The notes below the pieces were generated by a model. The model worked only from the letters and a program-made list of their open reading frames with translations. It searched no databases and was not told the origin of the DNA. A stretch of 64,000 nt of DNA from Comamonas granuli NBRC 101663 (lineage in GTDB: Bacteria > Pseudomonadota > Gammaproteobacteria > Burkholderiales > Burkholderiaceae_C), in contig NZ_BBJX01000004.1 of assembly GCF_000739995.1 (NCBI RefSeq), positions 420,387-484,386 of the forward strand, in the 5' to 3' direction. The position numbers and the translations under genes were made by a program. This document shows positions 1-8,622 of this stretch, piece after piece; position 1 is the first letter of the stretch; the number at the start of each line of letters is the position of its first letter.

Positions 1-626
1 TCACCCTCACCCCCCGCGCCCTGTACGAAGACGTGGCCGAGCTGCTGCGCCAGCGCATCTTCCGGCGCGAGCTCGAGCCGGGCAGTTGGATTGACGAGCT
101 CAAGATCGCCGAGGAACTGGGCATCAGCCGCACGCCCCTGCGCGAGGCGCTCAAGGTGCTCGCCGCCGAAGGCCTGGTCACCATGAAGGTGCGCCGCGGC
201 GCCTACGTCACGGAGATGTCGGAAAAGGACTTGCGCGACGTCTACCACCTGCTCAGCCTGCTCGAGAGCGACGCCGCCGCCGTGGTCGCGGCCCAGGGCA
301 GCGACGCGGATTTGCAGTCCCTGCAGGCGCTGCACGAGGAACTCGAAGCCGCCGCTGGCGAGCGCGACCGCTTCTTTGCCATCAACGAGCGCTTCCACAT
401 GCGCCTGCTGGAGCTGGCCGACAACCGCTGGCGCAGCCAGATGGTGACGGACCTGCGCAAGGTCATGAAGCTCAACCGCCACCACTCCCTGCTCAAGCAG
501 GGGCGCATCGTCGACTCGCTGGCCGAGCACCGCCGCCTGATGCAGGCGCTGCACGCGCGCGATGCCCAGGCCACGCGCCTGGCCATGCAGGAGCACTTCC
601 GCCAGGGGCTGGAAGCCGCCACCTGA
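1..626 (+). CDS. GntR-family transcriptional regulator, FCD subfamily (5' end outside window)
   Basis: DNA-binding regulator of the FadR/FCD branch of the GntR family. The reading frame is open from base 3, and a GTG at 33 lies in the middle of what should be the first helix (residues before it read TLTPRALYED), so the true start is upstream of the window. The N-terminal winged helix-turn-helix is visible in ISRTPLREALKVLAAEGLV, the classic GntR recognition helix and turn. The C-terminal all-helical FCD domain carries acidic and histidine positions (NERFH, EHRRLMQAL, EHFRQGL) typical of metal/ligand-binding FCD proteins. About 205 residues are visible, close to full length. The target is unknown; the acyl-CoA synthetase downstream is on the same strand and is a possible partner. 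Confidence 0.9.
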   Translation, partial: TLTPRALYEDVAELLRQRIFRRELEPGSWIDELKIAEELGISRTPLREALKVLAAEGLVTMKVRRGAYVTEMSEKDLRDVYHLLSLLESDAAAVVAAQGSDADLQSLQALHEELEAAAGERDRFFAINERFHMRLLELADNRWRSQMVTDLRKVMKLNRHHSLLKQGRIVDSLAEHRRLMQALHARDAQATRLAMQEHFRQGLEAAT

Positions 627-721
627 GCGGCGCGGCGCTGCCGCGGGCCTGCGGCGCTATGATTTCAGGGTTTTCCCTGATGTGCACCCCCTCGGCGCGC
701 ATCACTCCGGAGCCCGCCACC

Positions 722-2572
722 ATGATCTCTGCCCCTTCCAGCCTGGCAGCAGTGCAGACCCTGCCCGAACTGCTGGCCCTGCGCGCTGCACACACCCCCG
801 CCGGCGAGGCCTACCGCGCCTTCGACCCCGCCAGCCAGACCTGGCGCAGCCTGAACTGGGCGCAGACGGCCGAGCGCGTGGAGCGCTGGCGCAGTGCCCT
901 GGCCGCCATGGAGCTGCCGCGCGGCGCGCGCATCGCCATCCTGCTGCCCAACGGGCTCGACGCCATGAGCATGGACCAGGCCACGCTGGCCTGCGGCCAT
1001 GTGCCCGTGCCGCTGCACGCCATCGACAACCCGGGCAGCATCGCCTACATCCTGGCCGATTGCGAGGCCGCGCTGCTGGTGCTGGAGACCGCGGAGCAAT
1101 GGGAGCGCATCCAGGCCGTGGGCACCGCCCTGCCCCATCTGCGCGGCGTGCTGCTCACCCAGCCCGCGCAGGCCGGCCCTGCCCGCAGCCGCGCGCCCGC
1201 CGGGGTGCCCTGCTGGGCGCTGGCGGACTGGCTGGCGCATGCCGACGGCGCAGCCGCGCCGGCCACGCCGCCCACGGCCGACGACCTGGCCGCCATCGTC
1301 TACACCTCGGGCACCACGGGCAAACCCAAGGGCGTGATGCTGACGCACCGCAACGTGGTCTCCGACGTCCAGGCCGTGCTGCAGCGCATCACCCCCACGC
1401 CCGAAGACGTGTTCCTCTCTTTTCTGCCGCTGTCGCACACCTTCGAGCGCACCGCGGGCTACTACCTGCCCCTGGCCGCGGGCTGCTGCGTGGCCTACGC
1501 CCGCTCGGTGGCGCTGTTGTCCGAGGACCTGCGCAGCGTGCGCCCCACGGTACTGATCTCGGTGCCGCGCATCTACGAGCGCGTGCACGCCAAGGTGCTG
1601 GAGTCGCTGGCCCCCTCACGCCTGCGCACCCGCCTGTTCGAGGCCGCCGTGGCCGTGGGCTGGCGGCGCTTTTGCGCGGCGCAGGGCCTGCCCGCCCCCA
1701 GGCCGCAGGATGCCCAAGCCGCGGGGGCCTGGGCCGCCCTGCCCTGGCCGCTGCTGCAGCGCCTGGTGGCGCGCCCGCTGCTGGCGCAGTTCGGCGGGCG
1801 CGTGCGCGTGGCCGTGAGCGGCGGCGCGCCGCTGTCGGCGAGCATCGCGCGCTGCTTCCTGGGGCTGGGGCTGCCGGTGCTGCAGGGCTACGGCATGACG
1901 GAGACCTCGCCCGTGGTGTCCGTCAATGCGCTGGACGACAACCACCCCGCCAGCGTGGGCCGGGCGCTGCCGGGCGTGGAGGTGCGCATCGGCGACAACC
2001 GCGAGCTGCAGGTGCGCGGCCCCATCGTGATGCAGGGCTACTGGAAGCGGCCCGAGGACACGGCGCGCACCCTCTCGCCCGAGGGCTGGCTGGGCACGGG
2101 CGACCAGGCCGAGATCATCGACGGGCGCATCCATATTCGGGGTCGCATCAAGGAAATCATCGTCACCTCCGCCGGCGAGAAGGTGCCGCCGGCCGACCTG
2201 GAGCTGGCTGTAACCGCCGACCCGCTGTTCGAGCAGGCCTTCGTGGTGGGCGAGAACCTGCCCTTCATCGCCTGCGTGGCGGTGGTGCACCCCGAGGAAT
2301 GGCAGCGCGTGGCGCGCCACCTGGGGCTGGACCCCAAGGACCCGGCCAGCCTCGACCACCCGGCCGCGCGCCAGGAGGCGCTGGCACGCATCGCCCGCCA
2401 CACGGCAGGCTTTGCGCGCTACGCCGTGCCGCGCGCCGTGCACCTGGTGCAGGAGCCCTGGACCATAGAGAACGGGCTCATGACCCCCACGCTCAAGCTC
2501 AAGCGCAGCAACCTCATGGCGCGCTACGCCGCCCCCATCGAGGCCCTGTACCAGCGAGCCACAGGCCGCTGA
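722..2572 (+). CDS. AMP-dependent long-chain acyl-CoA synthetase/ligase (FadD15-like)
   Basis: Adenylate-forming enzyme that activates a carboxylic acid, probably a long-chain fatty acid, with ATP and loads it onto CoA. The 616-residue protein has the P-loop-like motif YTSGTTGKPKG at about residues 194-204, the adenine/acyl motif GYGMTETSP at about 389-397, GTGD near 458, and the hinge plus catalytic-lysine region (RGRIKEIIVTSAGEKVPP) that follows. Length and the GYGMTET form fit the large FadD15/AMP-forming ligase subgroup. I chose the ATG at 722 because GGAG lies 8 bases upstream; an in-frame ATG at 659 would add 21 poorly conserved residues and has no ribosome site. It follows the GntR gene by 95 bp. 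Exact substrate cannot be read from sequence. Confidence 0.9.
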   Translation: MISAPSSLAAVQTLPELLALRAAHTPAGEAYRAFDPASQTWRSLNWAQTAERVERWRSALAAMELPRGARIAILLPNGLDAMSMDQATLACGHVPVPLHAIDNPGSIAYILADCEAALLVLETAEQWERIQAVGTALPHLRGVLLTQPAQAGPARSRAPAGVPCWALADWLAHADGAAAPATPPTADDLAAIVYTSGTTGKPKGVMLTHRNVVSDVQAVLQRITPTPEDVFLSFLPLSHTFERTAGYYLPLAAGCCVAYARSVALLSEDLRSVRPTVLISVPRIYERVHAKVLESLAPSRLRTRLFEAAVAVGWRRFCAAQGLPAPRPQDAQAAGAWAALPWPLLQRLVARPLLAQFGGRVRVAVSGGAPLSASIARCFLGLGLPVLQGYGMTETSPVVSVNALDDNHPASVGRALPGVEVRIGDNRELQVRGPIVMQGYWKRPEDTARTLSPEGWLGTGDQAEIIDGRIHIRGRIKEIIVTSAGEKVPPADLELAVTADPLFEQAFVVGENLPFIACVAVVHPEEWQRVARHLGLDPKDPASLDHPAARQEALARIARHTAGFARYAVPRAVHLVQEPWTIENGLMTPTLKLKRSNLMARYAAPIEALYQRATGR

Positions 2573-2644
2573 ACCAGCTGCGGCCGTGGCGCGCGGACCG
2601 CAAGGCGGCGGAAACAAGCGGAAACATCTGGCCGGATACCTGCG

Positions 2645-2666
2645 CCTGCCCTATGCTATGGGCAGG
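2645..2666 (+). promoter_or_regulatory. Inverted repeat upstream of the DUF3334 gene
   Basis: CCTGCCC (2645-2651) and GGGCAGG (2660-2666) form a perfect 7-bp inverted repeat around an 8-base AT-richer loop containing TATGCT, 21 bp before the ATG at 2688. It could be an operator overlapping a -10 element or a leader hairpin; there is no T-run, so a terminator for the upstream synthetase is less likely. Confidence 0.35.
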
Positions 2667-2687
2667 TCAGCCATCGAACGCACCCGC

Positions 2688-3380
2688 ATGAAAACCACCG
2701 ACAAGCCCGTCGTGTACGGCATCGAAGACATCCTCACCAGCCTGTGCAACTCGGTCACCCGGGTGCTGAACAAGGCCACGCAGAGCGACATCCGCTACTC
2801 GGGCATGGTGCAGCGCATCACGCGCACCTGCCTCAAGCCCGACATCGGCTGCTTCGTGCTCTTCGATGGCGGGTTCTCGGGCCTGGTCATCATCAACTTC
2901 TCGGCCCAGGCGGCCATGGAGCTGTATTCCAAGTACATGCTGCACATGGGCATGGCGCGCGAAGACCTGGCGGGCTCGTTCACCGCCGACGAGGTGGGCA
3001 ACGTCATGGGCGAGCTGATGAACCAGGTGCTGGGCGACTTCACCAGCAAGGTGCACCGCGAGCTGCAAACCCACATCACCCAGAGCCAGCCCAAGATGAT
3101 GGCGCTGAACAAGCAGGTGCTGCTGAGCGTGGACGCCAACCTCGACCAGCCCGAGGCGCGGCGCGTGACCTTCTACACCGCGGCCAACCACCTGTTCTAC
3201 CTGGAGATGGCGATCGACCGCACGGAGTTCATCCAGCTCTACGACTTCGCGCCGCAGGAGGCGCCGGACCCCGACGCCCTGATCGCCCAGGCGCACGCCC
3301 AGGGGGCAGCGCCCCGGGCCGAAGCCGCCGCGTCGGCCTCCAGCGACACCGACGACCTGCTCAAATCCCTGGGCATGTAG
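2688..3380 (+). CDS. DUF3334 family protein
   Basis: A 230-residue protein matching, from memory of the family, DUF3334 of gamma- and betaproteobacteria. Distinctive stretches are CLKPDIGCFVLFDGGFSGLV (about residues 47-66), DEVGNVMGELMNQVLGDF and the closing TDDLLKSLGM. The pattern of a membrane-free alpha/beta protein with a conserved E-LMNQ-GDF helix resembles CheX/CheC-type phosphatase folds, but I cannot confirm the ENxxxG-type active site, so no enzymatic role is claimed. The start at 2688 was chosen because homologues begin close to the sequence KTTDKPVVYGIEDIL; 34 extra upstream codons are unlike the family. The tail from about residue 200 is low-complexity Ala/Asp. Confidence 0.75.
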   Translation: MKTTDKPVVYGIEDILTSLCNSVTRVLNKATQSDIRYSGMVQRITRTCLKPDIGCFVLFDGGFSGLVIINFSAQAAMELYSKYMLHMGMAREDLAGSFTADEVGNVMGELMNQVLGDFTSKVHRELQTHITQSQPKMMALNKQVLLSVDANLDQPEARRVTFYTAANHLFYLEMAIDRTEFIQLYDFAPQEAPDPDALIAQAHAQGAAPRAEAAASASSDTDDLLKSLGM

Positions 3381-3416
3381 GGCGCCCGCCCGCAGCGCCC
3401 AGCAGCGCCCAGCGGC

Positions 3417-4529
3417 TCAGGCGGCACAGGCTTCGGCGCGCGCCTCGGGCTGCGTGGCGTACACGGCGCCGAAGCGGTTGGCCAGGAAGTCCGCGAGCCG
3501 CACCTGCTCCTGCCCCACAAAGCCCTGCTGCGGCAGGGCCCCCTGGGCCACCAGGTCCAGGGCGGCGCAAATGCCGGCGGCCGTGGTGCGCTGGATGGCG
3601 CTCAGGCGGTGGCCTTGCACCTCGCAACCCAGGATGCGCGCCGAGTGCGACTCCTGCACCAGCCGGCCGCCCTGCAGGCCCGTGCTGCTGGCGAAGACGA
3701 CGATCACGTCCTGCTCGGTGGTGGGAATGGCGGCCTCGAAAATCTCCTTGAGCAGATCGCGCCGGTCGCGCAGGCGCAGGTCGTTGAGCAGGAGCTTGAG
3801 GATGGCGCAGTGGCCGGGGTAGCGGATGGACTTGTAGTCCACCTGGCGCGCGCGGCCTGCCAGGGTCTCGGTCAGCGTGCCCAGGCCGCCCGAGGTGTTG
3901 AAGGCCTCGTACTCCACACCGTCCAGCGCAAAGGTCTCCAGCCCATCGAGCGCGGCCACGGTGGTCTTCACCCCGTCCACGATGGCCTCGCAGGGGTTGC
4001 AGTACTCGTTGATCAGGCCTTCCGTGCTCCAGGTCAGGTTGTAGCGCAGCGCGCCCTGCGGGTAGCGCGGCAGCGCGCCCACACGCATGTGCAGCCGGTG
4101 CAGCTCGTCAAAGCGCCGCGCCAGGTCGTGCCCCACGATGCCGATGAAGCCCGGCGCCAGCCCGCACTGGGGCATGAGCACGCTGCGCGCATCGCGCGCC
4201 AGCGCGCGGATCGCCTGGGTGCTTTGCACGTCCTCGGTCAGGTCGAAATAGTGCACCCCGGCGCGGGCGCACTGCGTGGCCACGCCCACGGCGCAGTGGA
4301 AGGGCAGCGCGTTGAGCACGGCGTAGCGCCCGGCGATGGCGCGCGCCAGCGCTGCGTCGTCGCCCGCGGTGCAGGTGGCGACGCCCAGCGCGGCCACGGC
4401 CTGGAGGCGCAGCGGGTCGCGGTCGGCAACGAGCACGTCGTAGTCGCCGCTGCGCGAAAGCAGCAGCGCCATGGCAAAGCCGATGTGGCCGGCGCCCAGG
4501 ATGGTGATGGAACGGCGGGGGGTGGTCAT
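3417..4529 (-). CDS. Saccharopine dehydrogenase-like NAD(P)-binding oxidoreductase (Lys9 family)
   Basis: A 370-residue cytosolic enzyme of the saccharopine dehydrogenase/reductase superfamily (COG1748). The N-terminal Rossmann motif ITILGAGHIG is at residues 7-16, followed by VADRDPLRLQAV, as expected for a dinucleotide fold; the C-terminal catalytic domain has the family pattern around NLTWSTEGLINEYCNPCE. Start chosen at 4529, where GAGGAGA precedes the ATG; 14 further codons upstream are open but have no ribosome site. It is transcribed divergently from an Lrp/AsnC regulator 139 bp away, a common arrangement for amino-acid catabolic genes, so an amino-acid-derived substrate such as lysine or saccharopine is likely but not shown. 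Confidence 0.85.
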   Translation of the reverse strand: MTTPRRSITILGAGHIGFAMALLLSRSGDYDVLVADRDPLRLQAVAALGVATCTAGDDAALARAIAGRYAVLNALPFHCAVGVATQCARAGVHYFDLTEDVQSTQAIRALARDARSVLMPQCGLAPGFIGIVGHDLARRFDELHRLHMRVGALPRYPQGALRYNLTWSTEGLINEYCNPCEAIVDGVKTTVAALDGLETFALDGVEYEAFNTSGGLGTLTETLAGRARQVDYKSIRYPGHCAILKLLLNDLRLRDRRDLLKEIFEAAIPTTEQDVIVVFASSTGLQGGRLVQESHSARILGCEVQGHRLSAIQRTTAAGICAALDLVAQGALPQQGFVGQEQVRLADFLANRFGAVYATQPEARAEACAA

Positions 4530-4617
4530 GGCAGGTCTCCTCGGTTCTTGGATGGGGCTGTCGGGCAGCACCCTTGCATGCTAGGCGCGGGTGCTGTCAA
4601 TGTGTAGCGTGCAATGC

Positions 4618-4642
4618 GACGAATACCGCTTTAATATTCGTC
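4618..4642. promoter_or_regulatory. Palindrome between Lrp-type regulator and its divergent target
   Basis: GACGAATA (4618-4625) and TATTCGTC (4635-4642) are perfect 8-bp arms around a 9-bp AT-rich spacer, placed between the divergent saccharopine-dehydrogenase-like and Lrp/AsnC genes, 27 bp before the regulator's ATG. Size, AT-rich centre and position fit an Lrp-family operator that controls both genes. Confidence 0.6.
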
Positions 4643-4668
4643 ATTCCGTCGAAAAGCACCGACACAGC

Positions 4669-5118
4669 ATGCACCCCACCCTGGACGAGACCGACCGCCA
4701 GCTCCTGAGCCTGCTGCAGGCCAATGCCCGCGAGAGCACCGCCACCCTGGCGCGGCGCCTGGGCCTGGCGCGCACCACCGTGGTCGCGCGCATCGCCCGG
4801 CTGGAGCGTGCGGGCGTGGTGGCGGGCTATGGCGTGCGCCTGGGCACGCGCATGGACCAGGCCACCGTGCGCGCCTGGTGCAGCCTGAGCGTGCTGCCGC
4901 AGTCCGCGCCGCAGGTGCTGCGCGCCCTGGCCGCCATGCCCGAGGTGGAGGAGGTGTCGGCCGTGAGCGGGCCGTTTGACTACCTGGCCTTTGTGCGCTG
5001 CCCCAGCCACGAGCGCCTGGACGCCCTGCTCGACCAGATCGGCCAGACCGACGGCGTGCACCGCACGCAGACCAGCATCGTGCTCAGCCGCAAGATCGAC
5101 CGGCGGGGGATTGGGTAA
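4669..5118 (+). CDS. Lrp/AsnC family transcriptional regulator
   Basis: A 149-residue feast/famine regulator. The N-terminal winged helix reads LDETDRQLLSLLQANARESTATLARRLGLARTTVVARI (start of the domain at residue 3), and the C-terminal RAM (ligand-binding) domain covers roughly 65-149, with the glycine-containing turn SAVSGPFDYL. ATG at 4669 gives the standard N-terminus of the family; earlier in-frame starts add a non-conserved extension across the palindrome at 4618-4642. Divergent from the saccharopine-dehydrogenase-like gene, which it probably controls in response to an amino acid. Confidence 0.9.
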   Translation: MHPTLDETDRQLLSLLQANARESTATLARRLGLARTTVVARIARLERAGVVAGYGVRLGTRMDQATVRAWCSLSVLPQSAPQVLRALAAMPEVEEVSAVSGPFDYLAFVRCPSHERLDALLDQIGQTDGVHRTQTSIVLSRKIDRRGIG

Positions 5119-5279
5119 CACACCCCCCTGTGGCGCTGCGCGCCTTCCCCCCGCTCTCGCAGCGCTGCGCGCTGCGGGCAGGGGGACACCCCCGGCGCGG
5201 CGGAGCGGCCCTTGCGCGGGGGCCGCTGGGCTGGGATGCGCCCATTTCAGACGCCGTGCATCGCCCGGTGATCGCTCTA
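5119..5279. other. GC-rich intergenic stretch with hairpin potential
   Basis: No coding sequence is supported here. The stretch contains C-runs facing G-runs (for example CCCCCC near 5145 and GGGGG near 5180) separated by alternating GCGC, so it can fold into a long hairpin. It resembles GC-rich intergenic elements often seen between convergent genes in this family, and may act as a bidirectional terminator. Confidence 0.35.
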
Positions 5280-5328
5280 TTTTTTATAGCTACTGACGCT
5301 TTCTCAATAAGCGCTGGAAGCCAATTTC
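5280..5328 (+). repeat. Dispersed ~50-bp repeat, copy R1
   Basis: Forward copy with ATAGC near the left, ACGCT in the middle and AAGCGCTGGAAGCC on the right. Its right end (AATTTCA) overlaps the stop codon of the acyltransferase gene on the minus strand. Confidence 0.75.
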
Positions 5329-5920
5329 ATTCAACATCAAACTGGTCCGCATTCTTGCCCTGGATGGGGGCATAAAACGCCTTGATGCGGGCCATGTCGG
5401 CCTCCACGTCGCCCGTGGGCTGGAACAGCGGGCCCAGGCCGCCGACCTTGCGCCCGAAGTCCACGAACGCCAGCACGATGGGCACGCCCGCCTGCTGGGC
5501 GATGAAGTAAAAGCCCGTTTTCCAGTGCCGCGTGCGCCCGCGCGTGCCTTCGGGCGGGATGATGAGCTGCATGGGGCCCTCGGCCGCGCGCATGGCCTGG
5601 GCTGAGCTCGCGACCAGGTTGCTGCTCTGGCTGCGGTTGACCGGAATCCCCCCCAGCCAGCGCATCAACCCGCCGAACGGCGCCCGGAAGATGCTCTGCT
5701 TGCCCATCCAGTACACGCGCAGGCGCAGGGCAAAGGCCAGCATCAGGGTGTAGGGCAAGTCCCAGTTGCTGGTGTGCGGCGCAGCAATCAGCACGCTCTT
5801 GGCCGCCTGCGGAGGCAGCGCGCCCTCCACCTTCCAGCCGCCGAGCTTGAGCAAGGCCAGCGACAGGCCGCGCAGCAGGGTGTTGACGATGGGCGTATCA
5901 AAAATGGTGCGGTGGCGCAT
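5327..5920 (-). CDS. Lysophospholipid acyltransferase family protein (PlsC-like)
   Basis: A 197-residue glycerolipid acyltransferase, probably peripheral at the inner membrane, transferring an acyl group onto a lysolipid. The catalytic HX4D motif is H49-TSNW-D54, and the phosphate-binding motif PEGTR is at 123-127, both in the usual spacing; IPVNR at 92-96 is the third conserved block. The protein is short but complete for the bacterial single-domain type. The stop codon lies in the dispersed repeat R1. Single gene, convergent with the Lrp regulator. Confidence 0.85.
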   Translation of the reverse strand: MRHRTIFDTPIVNTLLRGLSLALLKLGGWKVEGALPPQAAKSVLIAAPHTSNWDLPYTLMLAFALRLRVYWMGKQSIFRAPFGGLMRWLGGIPVNRSQSSNLVASSAQAMRAAEGPMQLIIPPEGTRGRTRHWKTGFYFIAQQAGVPIVLAFVDFGRKVGGLGPLFQPTGDVEADMARIKAFYAPIQGKNADQFDVE

Positions 5921-6033
5921 GGAGACTCAGGCTGTGCATGCACCAAGGGCGGTCTTGATACTTCTTGCAACAAACGGGCGCGAGTGTAGCAGCGCCACCC
6001 CGCCCGGCTGGGACTGCGCCTGCCCCAAAGCAA

Positions 6034-6062
6034 AGCGCCGCAGGGCAAGCCCTTGCGGCGCT
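6034..6062 (-). terminator. Rho-independent terminator of the OmpA-like gene
   Basis: Read on the minus strand, GCGCCGCAAGGG is followed by a CTTG loop and CCCTGCGGCGC (one bulged base), then TTTGCTTT. It sits 48 bp downstream of the OmpA-like stop codon. Confidence 0.7.
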
Positions 6063-6109
6063 GTGGGCGGTGGGTGCTCCGCCAGCCAGTTGCTGGGAGC
6101 GCCTGGGGC

Positions 6110-6610
6110 TCAGACGCCTGCGAGCACCACCTCGACGCGGCGCGCCTCGGCGTTGCTGCCGCTGCCCTGGGTGGCTTCGGGCTTCTTCAGTTCGATGCGG
6201 TCTTCGGCCACGCCCAGGGCCTGGAGGGCGTCGCGCACGGCCAGCGCGCGGTTCTTGGCCAACTCGGCGTTCAGCGCGGCGTCGCCCGTGGCGTCGTGAA
6301 AGCCCGAGACCACGGCCTTCTGCCCTGCGGCCACGCCCTGGACGATGTCGGCCAGGGCCTCGTTGGCGCCCGCGGCCAGGTCGGCCTTGCCGGTGGCGAA
6401 ATAGAACTTGACCACGCCGTTTTCCACGCGCACGCTGGCGCCATCGTCCGTTGCGGCCGCTGTGGCCGCCGCAGGCGCCTTGGCGCCGCCCATGCCGCGC
6501 TGGACCACCACCGTGCCCACCACGCTGGCCACCACCAGCGCAATCAAGGCGAACACCAGGCCCAGGGCAAAGCGCTGCTGGCTGTCATCATCGGAACTGC
6601 TGAACGACAT
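6110..6610 (-). CDS. OmpA-family C-terminal domain protein with one membrane anchor
   Basis: A 166-residue protein: short cytoplasmic N-terminus, one hydrophobic segment at about residues 14-36 (FALGLVFALIALVVASVVGT), an Ala-rich linker, and an OmpA-like domain from about 60 to the end. The peptidoglycan-binding pattern is recognisable (FYFATGKADL, ELAKNRALAVRDAL, EARRVEV), although the usual GHTD is replaced by GFHDATGD. This suggests an inner-membrane-anchored protein touching the cell wall. The start at 6610 has GGAG 8 bases upstream; a much longer open frame continues upstream but is antisense to the neighbouring gene. Followed by a clear terminator. Confidence 0.8.
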   Translation of the reverse strand: MSFSSSDDDSQQRFALGLVFALIALVVASVVGTVVVQRGMGGAKAPAAATAAATDDGASVRVENGVVKFYFATGKADLAAGANEALADIVQGVAAGQKAVVSGFHDATGDAALNAELAKNRALAVRDALQALGVAEDRIELKKPEATQGSGSNAEARRVEVVLAGV

Positions 6611-6685
6611 CTTGGAAACTCCGTGAAAAAATGAGGGGGAGAGCGCACTTGAACCGCCCATTGTAAATTGCCCCGTCACGCCGCC

Positions 6686-7288
6686 ATGCCCGCCTTTTCC
6701 CCCTCCACCCGCGACCCTGCCCCGCTCCTGGAACGCACCCTGCAGCACTGGGGCGGGCGCGGCGACGTATGGATTTTTGGCTACGCCTCGCTCATCTGGC
6801 GGCCCGACTTCGAGCACGCCGAGCGCCGGCCGGCCCGCGTGCATGGCTGGCACCGCGCGCTCAAGATGTGGAGCCACGTCAACCGCGGCACGACCGAGCG
6901 GCCCGGCCTGGTGTTTGCCATGCTCTCGGGCGGCAGTTGCCAGGGCATGGTGTTTCGCGTGCGCGAGCGCCAGGCCCATGCCGTGCTGCAGACGCTGTGG
7001 CTGCGCGAGATGCCGGTGGCCGTGTACGACCCGCGCTGGCTCACCTGCCAGACACCGCAAGGCCCGGTGCAGGCCCTGGCGTTCACGCTCTCGCGCCGCA
7101 GCCCGCATTTCACGGGCACGCTGGCCGACGAGGAGTACCGCCGCATCTTCGCCCAGGCCCGCGGCCGCTATGGCAGCACGCACGACTACGCGCAGGACAC
7201 CTACCACGGCCTGCGCCAGGTCGGCATCGACGACCGCGCGCTGGGGCGGCTGCTCCAGCGCACCGCGCCTGAAGCGGCCCGGGCGTGA
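6686..7288 (+). CDS. Gamma-glutamylcyclotransferase (ChaC-like)
   Basis: A 200-residue cytosolic enzyme of the ChaC branch, which cleaves glutathione to 5-oxoproline and Cys-Gly. The substrate-binding loop FGYASLIWRPDF is at residues 31-42, and the catalytic glutamate is probably E108 in LREMPVAVY, as in ChaC family members. HGWHRALKMWS and the C-terminal YAQDTYHGL are further family blocks. The ATG at 6686 follows a TTG alternative at 6668. It is divergent from the OmpA-like gene and upstream of sodC. 5-oxoproline made here could in principle be used by hydantoinase/oxoprolinase-type enzymes, but no link is shown. Confidence 0.85.
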   Translation: MPAFSPSTRDPAPLLERTLQHWGGRGDVWIFGYASLIWRPDFEHAERRPARVHGWHRALKMWSHVNRGTTERPGLVFAMLSGGSCQGMVFRVRERQAHAVLQTLWLREMPVAVYDPRWLTCQTPQGPVQALAFTLSRRSPHFTGTLADEEYRRIFAQARGRYGSTHDYAQDTYHGLRQVGIDDRALGRLLQRTAPEAARA

Positions 7289-7382
7289 CTTAGTACCGCG
7301 TCCGCCATTCCGTATCGGGCCCGCGGGGGCGGGCGGCCCTTAGAGTGCGGTGCTTCTTAACCCGCATCAAGGAATTTCTGCC

Positions 7383-7901
7383 ATGAAACTGCACTACCCC
7401 CTGTTCGCCGTCGCCGCTCTCGCCCTGGCGGGCTGCTCGGCCTTCTCGTCCGGCCCCTCGGCGCGCGCCGCACTGGAGCCCACGCGCGGCAATGCCGTGG
7501 CGGGCACGGTGCGCTTTGTCCAGACGGGCGAGGTAGTGCAGGTCAGCGGCCAGATCAGCGGCCTCAAGCCCGGCGCCGAGCACGGCTTCCACATCCATGA
7601 AAAAGGTGACTGCTCCAGCGGCGACGGCATGAGCACGGGCGGCCACTTCAACCCCGGCGGCCATGCGCACGGCCGCCATGGTGCAGGCATGCACCACACG
7701 GGCGACCTGCCGCCCCTCCGGGCCGATGCCCAGGGCGTGGCGCAGTTCAGCTTCACGTCGCGCAGCATCCGCCTGGACAGCGGCAGCAACGACATCGTGG
7801 GCCGGGGCCTGATCGTGCACCGCGACCCCGACGACTACACCACCCAGCCCACCGGCAATGCCGGCCCGCGCCTGGCCTGCGCCGTCATCCGCAAGGATTG
7901 A
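7383..7901 (+). CDS. sodC: Cu/Zn superoxide dismutase, lipoprotein
   Basis: Periplasmic Cu/Zn superoxide dismutase, 172 residues, attached to a membrane by a lipid anchor: the signal peptide ends in the lipobox LAGC with the lipidated Cys at 18. Copper ligands are H70 and H72 ([10 protein letters not shown]), H88 (GGHFNP) and H146 (IVHRDPDD); zinc ligands include H88, one of the histidines near 104-105 and D108. C77 and C166 form the conserved disulfide. An unusually His/Gly-rich loop ([14 protein letters not shown], 92-105) replaces the shorter loop of many homologues and may help metal loading. ATG at 7383 is preceded by AAGGAA. Upstream spacing of 94 bp suggests its own promoter. Confidence 0.95.
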   Translation: MKLHYPLFAVAALALAGCSAFSSGPSARAALEPTRGNAVAGTVRFVQTGEVVQVSGQISGLKPGAEHGFHIHEKGDCSSGDGMSTGGHFNPGGHAHGRHGAGMHHTGDLPPLRADAQGVAQFSFTSRSIRLDSGSNDIVGRGLIVHRDPDDYTTQPTGNAGPRLACAVIRKD

Positions 7902-7942
7902 CGCCACCGCCTGCCCGGTGGCCGCCGGGCAGAATAGAGGGC

Positions 7943-8590
7943 ATGAGCAGCCCTTCCACTTCCATCGCCGACCTGCGCAAGAGCTACGAGCGCGCCGAAC
8001 TCAACGAAGACGCCTCGCATGCCGACCCCATGCAGCAATTCGACCAGTGGCTCAAGGAGGCCCTGGCCGCCCAGGTGCCCGAGCCCAACGCCATGACCGT
8101 GGCCACCGTGGGCAGCGACCTGCGCCCGAGCACGCGCGTGGTGCTCATCAAGGGCTACGACGCGCGCGGCATCGTCTGGTACACCAATTACGAGAGCCGC
8201 AAGGGTCGCCAACTGGCGGGCAACCCCTATGCGGCGCTGCAGTTCCACTGGGTGGAGCTCGAGCGCGTGGTGCGCATCGAGGGCCTGGTGGAGAAGGTCA
8301 GCGACGCCGAGAGCGACGAGTACTTCCACAGCCGCCCGCTGGACTCGCGCATCGGCGCCTGGGCCAGCCCGCAAAGCCAGGTGATCGCCGGGCGCAGCGT
8401 GCTGGTGGCCAACGCCGCCCGGTACGGCGCGCAGTTCATGCTCAAGCCGCCGCGCCCGCCGCACTGGGGCGGCTACCGCCTGGTGCCCGACCAGTGGGAG
8501 TTCTGGCAAGGCCGCAAGAGCCGCCTGCACGACCGCCTGCGCTACCGGCAGGAAGGCGGCGCCTGGGTGCGCGAGCGCCTGGCGCCTTGA
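7943..8590 (+). CDS. pdxH: Pyridoxamine 5'-phosphate oxidase
   Basis: FMN-dependent oxidase of the last step of pyridoxal 5'-phosphate synthesis and salvage. At 215 residues it has the standard length, with the conserved N-terminal [13 protein letters not shown], the FMN-contact block [26 protein letters not shown], and the C-terminal FMN/dimer block [20 protein letters not shown]. Start at ATG 7943 matches the family N-terminus; 15 further open codons upstream overlap the end of sodC. Transcribed with the genes on either side on the plus strand, 41 bp after sodC. Confidence 0.97.
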   Translation: MSSPSTSIADLRKSYERAELNEDASHADPMQQFDQWLKEALAAQVPEPNAMTVATVGSDLRPSTRVVLIKGYDARGIVWYTNYESRKGRQLAGNPYAALQFHWVELERVVRIEGLVEKVSDAESDEYFHSRPLDSRIGAWASPQSQVIAGRSVLVANAARYGAQFMLKPPRPPHWGGYRLVPDQWEFWQGRKSRLHDRLRYRQEGGAWVRERLAP

Positions 8591-8622
8591 GCCCCTTCCC
8601 CCGCCACGCTTGAGGCCCGGCC

